Shown: positions 61,139-64,000 of the stretch, one piece after another | How the letters are laid out: each line of letters starts with the position of its first letter | How positions within the stretch are numbered: position 1 is the first letter of the stretch | Assembly: GCA_011391495.1 (NCBI GenBank) | Contig: JAABQK010000012.1 | Span: 1-64,000 of the forward strand | Length of the DNA: 64,000 bases | Direction: 5' to 3' | Origin: Hydrogenophaga sp. | GTDB taxonomy: Bacteria; Pseudomonadota; Gammaproteobacteria; Burkholderiales; Burkholderiaceae_C | Made by a program: the position numbers and the translations under genes | Notes under the pieces: generated by a model | Database searches by the model: none | Told to the model about the DNA's origin: nothing | What the model saw: only the letters and a program-made list of their open reading frames with translations

Positions 61139-62110
61139 TCAGTGCAGTCGCGCCATTTGGGCAAAACCCCAGGCCATGCCCAGGCCATGCAGCAGCGTGG
61201 CTGCCACCGTCAGCGCCAGGGCGGGTTTCAAGCGCTGCGGCTGGTGCACATGCCCCACCAGCCATCCCAGCGCAGCCAGCGAAAAGGGCAGAGACACCAG
61301 CCCCCAGAGTGCCGGCATCGGCGGTATCAGCAGCCACACACTGAGCCCCAGCCACAAGTGGGCGCTCACAACCAGACCACCATACAGCGCTGCAGCGCCG
61401 ATCGGTCCCAGCCGCACCGCCAGCGTGCGTTTGCCCACCCGGGCGTCGGCCGCTGAGTCGGGGATGCCGTTGATCACCAGCAGGGCCGCCACCATGAGTG
61501 CAAAACCGGCCGCTGCGCTGGCCGGGATCACGAAAAACTGGCGGCGTTGCACGTAGTCAGCGCCCACGACCACCAGAAACCAGACCAGCGCCACGGTGAG
61601 CTCACCCAGGCCACGCGACATCAGCCTGAGGGGCGGCGCCGAATAGGCCCAGGCCAGCAACAGCCCCACCACGCCCAGCGCGATCACCCCGCCGCCGGCC
61701 TTCACCGCCAGCAGGAGGCCGGCCGGCACCAGGAACAGCAGCAGGGCTTTGGCCAGTTCGGCGGTTTGTTGTTCGCTGACCACCCCGTTCTGGATCAGGC
61801 GTGAGCCGCCGGTGAACGGAAAAATGCCACCGCTGTTGGCCGCATCCGCACCGTTGCGCGCGTCGTGCAGGTCGTTCAGCACATTGCCGGCGGCGTGGGC
61901 CAGCACCGCCAGCACGGTGGCGCCCAGCGCCAGTGGCACATCAAGTCCGCAGCCACAGGCCGAGGCGGTGGCGGTGCCCAGGACGCAGGCCACCACGGTG
62001 AGCAACAGGAACGCCGGGCGGGTCATGCGCAGCAGCAGCGCCAGCCGTGCTGGCAGGGAGAACGACGCCGGTGACGTGGCGCTGGCAGACTCAGGCGAGT
62101 GATTTTCCAT
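61139..62110 (-). CDS. UbiA-family prenyltransferase (MenA-like)
   Basis: A 323-residue inner-membrane protein with about nine helices. The two Mg2+/diphosphate motifs are NVLNDLHDARNGAD near residue 76 and GIPDSAADARVGKRTLAVRLG near 205. The pattern resembles 1,4-dihydroxy-2-naphthoate polyprenyltransferase more than 4-hydroxybenzoate UbiA. No other menaquinone gene is present and the window otherwise suggests ubiquinone use (ubiM), so its acceptor is unclear. ATG at 62110 is chosen over upstream in-frame codons because the hydrophilic N-terminus is already present; no good ribosome-binding site is seen. Confidence 0.82.
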   Translation of the reverse strand: MENHSPESASATSPASFSLPARLALLLRMTRPAFLLLTVVACVLGTATASACGCGLDVPLALGATVLAVLAHAAGNVLNDLHDARNGADAANSGGIFPFTGGSRLIQNGVVSEQQTAELAKALLLFLVPAGLLLAVKAGGGVIALGVVGLLLAWAYSAPPLRLMSRGLGELTVALVWFLVVVGADYVQRRQFFVIPASAAAGFALMVAALLVINGIPDSAADARVGKRTLAVRLGPIGAAALYGGLVVSAHLWLGLSVWLLIPPMPALWGLVSLPFSLAALGWLVGHVHQPQRLKPALALTVAATLLHGLGMAWGFAQMARLH

Positions 62111-62352
62111 ATGCTTCGCAGTATGCAGAGCAGTGAGCAGCAGCGTCTTGTTCCATGGCAAGGACAATTCCTGCCGGGCGTGCCATTTACAGCCCCTCAC
62201 ACCGGCTCACACCTGGGCACAAGCGCCGGTCTTCGCCTGCACCCCCGGCTGTTAAGATGCCGGCGCTGCGCAGCAGGCCCGCGGCTTGCTTGTGTGAGCA
62301 CCACTCCCCTTGTCCATTCGCTGGATCCTCCAGCCACCGAGACCGCTCCTCC

Positions 62353-63117
62353 ATGTCCGTTGCCCTGGCTGCCCATGCGCCCGCCACCTTTGAGATCAAG
62401 AGCGCCAACCTGCCCCTAGTGGCCCTGTTGCTCAAATCCGCTGACCTGACCCTCCTGAGCGCCGAATTTGCCCAGCGCTTTGGCGATGTGCCCGACTTCT
62501 TCGACCACGATCCGCTGGTCGTCGATCTCTTTCCCCTGCAGGTGGCCGAGCCTGGCGCTGCGCTCGATGTCGGTGCGCTCGTTGCCCTGCTGCGCAGCTA
62601 CCGCCTGAACCCGCTGGCGGTGCGTGGCGGCAACGAACAGCAGATGGCCCAGGCCATCGCCGCCGGGCTCACCCCCGCGCCCGACGCCGCCGTACAGCGC
62701 ACGGCACCGGCTGCGCCCGTCACCGCCGCGGCCCCCTTGCCCGAGCCGGTGGCCCAAGCCCAGCCGGCCCCCGGCGCACTGGTGATCGACAAACCCCTGC
62801 GTTCCGGCCAGCAGGTGTATGCCCGCGGTCGCGATCTGGTCGTGATGGCCATGGTGAATCCGGGTGCCGAAGTGATTGCCGATGGCCACATCCACGTCTA
62901 CGCGCCGCTGCGCGGCAAGGCCATCGCCGGCGCACGCGGCAACGCCGACGCCCGCATCTTTGCGATCAGCATGGCGCCCGAACTCATCTCGATTGCCGGC
63001 ATCTACCGCACCAGCGAAGTCGCCCTGCCCGACGCCATCCAGGGCAAGGCCGCCCAGGTGCGTCTGGTGGCCGGCCCCGACGGCGACAAGCTGGTGATCG
63101 ATCCCTTATCCCTTTGA
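62353..63117 (+). CDS. minC: Septum site-determining protein MinC
   Basis: A 254-residue FtsZ inhibitor. N-terminal FtsZ-binding domain (FEIKSANLPLVALLLKSADL, residues ~13-110), a Pro/Ala-rich linker (about 110-150), and the C-terminal beta-helix that binds MinD (RSGQQVYARGRDLVVMAMV, GAEVIADGHIHVYAPLRGKA). It prevents division away from midcell. First of minC-minD-minE on the plus strand. Confidence 0.95.
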   Translation: MSVALAAHAPATFEIKSANLPLVALLLKSADLTLLSAEFAQRFGDVPDFFDHDPLVVDLFPLQVAEPGAALDVGALVALLRSYRLNPLAVRGGNEQQMAQAIAAGLTPAPDAAVQRTAPAAPVTAAAPLPEPVAQAQPAPGALVIDKPLRSGQQVYARGRDLVVMAMVNPGAEVIADGHIHVYAPLRGKAIAGARGNADARIFAISMAPELISIAGIYRTSEVALPDAIQGKAAQVRLVAGPDGDKLVIDPLSL

Positions 63118-63178
63118 TGCACCGGCCTGTCTGTCCCTTGCATCCTGCTTCAACACCGTTCCTGAAGGACTCCACACC

Positions 63179-63994
63179 ATGACCAAAATCGTTGTCGTCA
63201 CCTCCGGCAAAGGCGGGGTGGGCAAGACCACCACCAGCGCCAGCTTCGCTTCCGGCCTCGCCCTGCGCGGCCACAAGACCGCCGTCATCGACTTCGACGT
63301 CGGCCTGCGCAACCTGGACCTCATCATGGGCTGCGAGCGCCGTGTGGTCTACGACCTGATCAACGTCATCCACGGTGAAGCCAACCTGAACCAGGCGCTG
63401 ATCAAGGACAAGCAGTGCGACAACCTGTTCGTGCTCGCCGCCAGCCAGACACGCGACAAGGACGCGCTCACGCAGGACGGCGTGGAGAAGGTGCTGAACG
63501 ACCTGTCCGGGATGGGCTTCGAGTACATCGTCTGCGACTCGCCCGCCGGCATCGAGACCGGCGCGCTCATGGCCATGCACTTCGCCGACGAAGCGCTGAT
63601 CGTGACCAACCCCGAGGTCTCCAGCGTGCGCGATTCCGACCGCATCCTGGGCATGCTCGGCAGCAAGACCAAACGCGCCATCGAAGGCAAGGAGCCGATC
63701 AAGGAACACCTGCTGATCACGCGTTACAACCCCACGCGCGTGGCCGACGGCCAGATGCTCAGCCTGGAAGACATCCAGGACATCCTGCGCATCAAGCTGA
63801 TCGGCGTCATTCCCGAGAGCGAAAACGTGCTCACCGCGTCCAACCAGGGCACGCCCGCCATTCATTTGAAGGGCACCGACGTGGCCGAGGCCTACAGCGA
63901 CGTGATCGACCGTTTCCTCGGCGCCGACAAGCCGCTGCGCTTCATCGAAGCCGAAAAGGCCGGCTTCTTCAAGCGCGTGTTCGGGAGGAAGTGA
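63179..63994 (+). CDS. minD: Septum site-determining ATPase MinD
   Basis: A 271-residue deviant Walker ATPase: VVTSGKGGVGKTTTSASFA at residues 5-23, VIDFDVGLRNLDLIMG near 38, and YIVCDSPAGIETGALMAM near 117. The C-terminus (EAEKAGFFKRVFGRK) is the amphipathic membrane-targeting helix. It recruits MinC and oscillates with MinE. AAGGA precedes the ATG; 61 bases separate it from minC. Confidence 0.97.
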   Translation: MTKIVVVTSGKGGVGKTTTSASFASGLALRGHKTAVIDFDVGLRNLDLIMGCERRVVYDLINVIHGEANLNQALIKDKQCDNLFVLAASQTRDKDALTQDGVEKVLNDLSGMGFEYIVCDSPAGIETGALMAMHFADEALIVTNPEVSSVRDSDRILGMLGSKTKRAIEGKEPIKEHLLITRYNPTRVADGQMLSLEDIQDILRIKLIGVIPESENVLTASNQGTPAIHLKGTDVAEAYSDVIDRFLGADKPLRFIEAEKAGFFKRVFGRK

Positions 63995-63997
63995 GCC

Positions 63998-64000
63998 ATG
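63998..64000 (+). CDS. minE: minE start codon (gene truncated by window end)
   Basis: An ATG occupies the last three bases, 3 bases after the minD stop, with GGAGGA upstream. The gene order minC-minD-minE is nearly universal in proteobacteria, so minE is the expected reading; no protein sequence is visible. Confidence 0.7.

Overview
The window is chromosomal DNA of a high-GC betaproteobacterium, most likely Burkholderiales, family Comamonadaceae (Hydrogenophaga/Acidovorax-like). This rests on protein character (Bug-type solute receptor, UbiM-type hydroxylase, PduO adenosyltransferase, mnmG-rsmG-parA-parB order), GC-rich codon use and a dispersed GC-rich intergenic repeat. I saw no rRNA, tRNA, CRISPR array, prophage or insertion sequence.

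Layout. 1-8.5 kb: start of a divergent gene, flavin reductase, MarR regulator, EamA exporter, HDOD protein, Bug receptor, acetoacetyl-CoA synthetase, DUF3237 protein and an NCS2 permease. 8.8-16.1 kb: a monooxygenase/old-yellow-enzyme fusion acting on aryl-CoA, a PAS chemoreceptor, a small secreted protein coupled to a corrinoid adenosyltransferase, an EF-hand protein and a D-lactate-type FAD oxidase. 16.1-23.0 kb: the segregation and RNA-modification block (methyltransferase, parB, hydrolase, parA, LysE exporter, rsmG, mnmG, all minus strand) with four parS sites. 23.1-28.8 kb: FMN reductase, YkgJ protein, a cytochrome b561-YceI-YceI operon whose middle gene carries a one-base frameshift, a Crp/Fnr regulator, a DUF2892 protein, a class II aldolase and a kinase-like protein.

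28.9-41.5 kb is a minus-strand polyamine region: PuuD, PuuA, a putrescine/polyamine-pyruvate aminotransferase, the PotFGHI ABC importer, PuuC, GabT and a second glutamine-synthetase-like enzyme. A MocR regulator is divergent at its head. PuuB and agmatinase lie 4 kb further on (45.6-47.9 kb). Together they would take agmatine and putrescine through gamma-glutamyl intermediates to GABA and succinate semialdehyde. Between them are a TDT-family transporter and a beta/gamma-crystallin/glycine-zipper fusion.

48-57 kb: GST, MFS transporter, hemerythrin-like protein, a copper module (copA, copZ, cueR) with two MerR-type 19-bp-spacer promoters, a Spy-like protein and UbiM. 57.1-60.8 kb: an HDAC-like deacylase followed directly by a Pat-type acyl-CoA-synthetase/GNAT acyltransferase, a possible reversible lysine-acylation pair.

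60.88-61.12 kb is the most striking non-coding segment. It has an AT-rich stretch, TAG-type triplets resembling DnaA-trios, a GC-rich spacer, and two perfect plus several near DnaA boxes, with no dnaA gene nearby. I read it as a candidate replication origin. par/rsmG/mnmG (minus, to its left) and minC-minD-minE (plus, to its right) both point away from it, as expected for genes flanking an origin. A UbiA-family prenyltransferase lies between the candidate origin and minC.
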